Source of the DNA: an uncultured Clostridia bacterium
Lineage (GTDB): Bacteria; Bacillota; Clostridia; Oscillospirales; Acutalibacteraceae
Assembly (NCBI GenBank): GCA_947628175.1
Contig: CANQZA010000010.1
Span: 1 to 44,315, forward strand
DNA: 44,315 nucleotides
Direction of reading: 5' to 3'
The translations under genes were made by a program, and so were the position numbers. The notes beneath the pieces were generated by a model. It was given only the letters and a program-made list of their open reading frames with translations. It was not told the origin of the DNA and searched no databases. Positions 43,514-44,315 of this stretch are shown piece after piece. How positions within the stretch are numbered: the stretch's first letter is position 1; every line of letters starts with the position of its first letter.

Positions 43514-44315
43514 TTACATCATCAAATCTAACAGGGCAAATGCTGCCGCCGCCTCAACTACAGCAACGGCACGCGGCACTATGCACGGATCGTGCCTTCC
43601 CTTTACAACAAGTGTTTCATTCTGCATCGTCTGCAAATTCACACTTTTCTGAGGTTTTGATATTGACGCTGTGGGCTTGATGGCAACACGAAATATGACA
43701 GGAGCACCCGTTGTCATTCCGCCGAGAACACCGCCGTTATTGTTTGAATCAAAAACAACTCTGCCATCCTCTGCCATATACTGGTCATTTGCCTGTGAAC
43801 CCTTCATCGAGGCAAAATCAAAACCTGCACCGAATTCTATTCCCTTAACAGCGGGAATCCCGAACATAATTGAGGAAATATGCCCCTCAACAGTAAAAAA
43901 AATATTCGCTCCTATTCCTATCGGAAGTCCTGTAGCGGCACATTCAATTATGCCGCCGACACTGTCTCCCTCCAGCCTTGCACTCTCAATAAGAGCACAC
44001 ATTTTTTCCTGTGCCTGAGGAGAAACAGTAGAAAAACGCTTTGAGGAAAGCTCTTTCAGCGTTTGCTCTGATATGCCGATTTTATCAAATGCTTCATCGC
44101 CCACATCGCCTATTTTTAAAATGTGCGCTCCGACTGCAACACCTTTTTTAGCAAGAATCTGCTTCGCGACAGAACCCGCAAATACAAGCGGTGCCGTAAG
44201 CCGTCCGCTGAAGTGACCGCCGCCCCTGATGTCGTTTTTACCATGATATTTTACATATGCCGGATAATCACTGTGCGACGGACGCGGAACAGTCATAAGG
44301 TTAGAATAGTCGCCG
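43514..44315 (-). CDS. aroC: chorismate synthase (partial, 5' end outside window)
   Basis: This enzyme makes chorismate from EPSP using reduced FMN, at the end of the shikimate pathway. About 267 C-terminal residues are present; the N-terminal ~90 are beyond the right edge. The frame is open to the last base and includes GDYSNL ahead of TVPRPSHSDYPAYVKYH, so the internal ATG at 44296 is not the start. Signatures are RGGGHFSGRLTAPLVFAG, EFGAGFDFASMKGSQANDQ, NNNGGVLGGMTTGAP and KGRHDPCIVPRAVAVVEAA. It directly feeds PheA, encoded next. Confidence 0.96.
   Translation of the reverse strand, partial: GDYSNLMTVPRPSHSDYPAYVKYHGKNDIRGGGHFSGRLTAPLVFAGSVAKQILAKKGVAVGAHILKIGDVGDEAFDKIGISEQTLKELSSKRFSTVSPQAQEKMCALIESARLEGDSVGGIIECAATGLPIGIGANIFFTVEGHISSIMFGIPAVKGIEFGAGFDFASMKGSQANDQYMAEDGRVVFDSNNNGGVLGGMTTGAPVIFRVAIKPTASISKPQKSVNLQTMQNETLVVKGRHDPCIVPRAVAVVEAAAAFALLDLMM

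Overview
The window looks like chromosomal DNA of a low-to-moderate GC, spore-former-lineage Firmicute of class Clostridia, most likely a gut or rumen Ruminococcaceae/Oscillospiraceae relative. The reasons are AGGAG-type ribosome binding sites, sigma-A promoters with 16-17 bp spacers, a T-box leader, the miaB-ymcA-mutS-mutL order seen in Bacillus/Clostridia, the sepF-divIVA-ileS-lspA block, a secreted BspA-type leucine-rich-repeat protein with a dockerin-like motif, and a GH3 enzyme with the swapped domain order known from Ruminococcus and Butyrivibrio. The genus is inference. No tRNA, rRNA, CRISPR array, insertion sequence or prophage was seen.

Layout. 1-1465: leuA (cut by the left edge) behind a complete T-box leader and promoter. 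1529-2173: an orotate-phosphoribosyltransferase-like protein. 2291-9058: a plant-polysaccharide locus with two cytoplasmic GH43 enzymes in one operon, the biotin transporter gene bioY, and a divergent secreted LRR-GH30-GH43 protein whose last domain is a paralogue of one of the cytoplasmic GH43s. 9137-14841: a GH3 beta-glucosidase, an HD hydrolase, a uridine-phosphorylase-like enzyme, endonuclease IV and a HAD phosphatase. 14908-30256: a long leftward housekeeping block, in transcription order miaB, ymcA-like, mutS, mutL, miaA, an HlyD-like membrane protein, yggS/ylmE, sepF, divIVA, ileS, lspA, rluD-type pseudouridine synthase. 30425-32617: malQ and a Nudix gene, both rightward.

32742-35608 is a decaying accessory patch: a lipoprotein gene with two frameshifts and a nonsense codon, a GPH-type sugar transporter gene with one frameshift, a block of three hairpins, and a TetR regulator. 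The same 19-bp palindrome lies in front of both tetR and the transporter. 35703-36603 holds a Cys-rich protein of unknown function whose ribosome binding site can be paired by a 9-bp inverted repeat in its leader. 36696-44315 is one tight leftward unit: aroC (cut by the right edge), pheA, a DedA/TVP38-type membrane protein, galactokinase, a diacylglycerol-kinase-family enzyme and a membrane-anchored GH39-like glycosidase with carbohydrate-binding modules.

Together the window mixes core functions (leucine and phenylalanine synthesis, tRNA modification, mismatch repair, division, lipoprotein processing) with plant-glycan use. The secreted GH30/GH43 protein would cut polymer outside, and the unsecreted GH43 and GH3 enzymes would finish oligosaccharides inside. 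I see no clear phage-defence system or other wholly new multi-gene system. The most unusual items are the GH43 duplication across a divergent promoter, the dyad around the GH43 operon promoter, the ribosome-binding-site hairpin on the unknown Cys-rich gene, the paired TetR operators beside a broken transporter, and the mixed aroC-to-GH39 operon.
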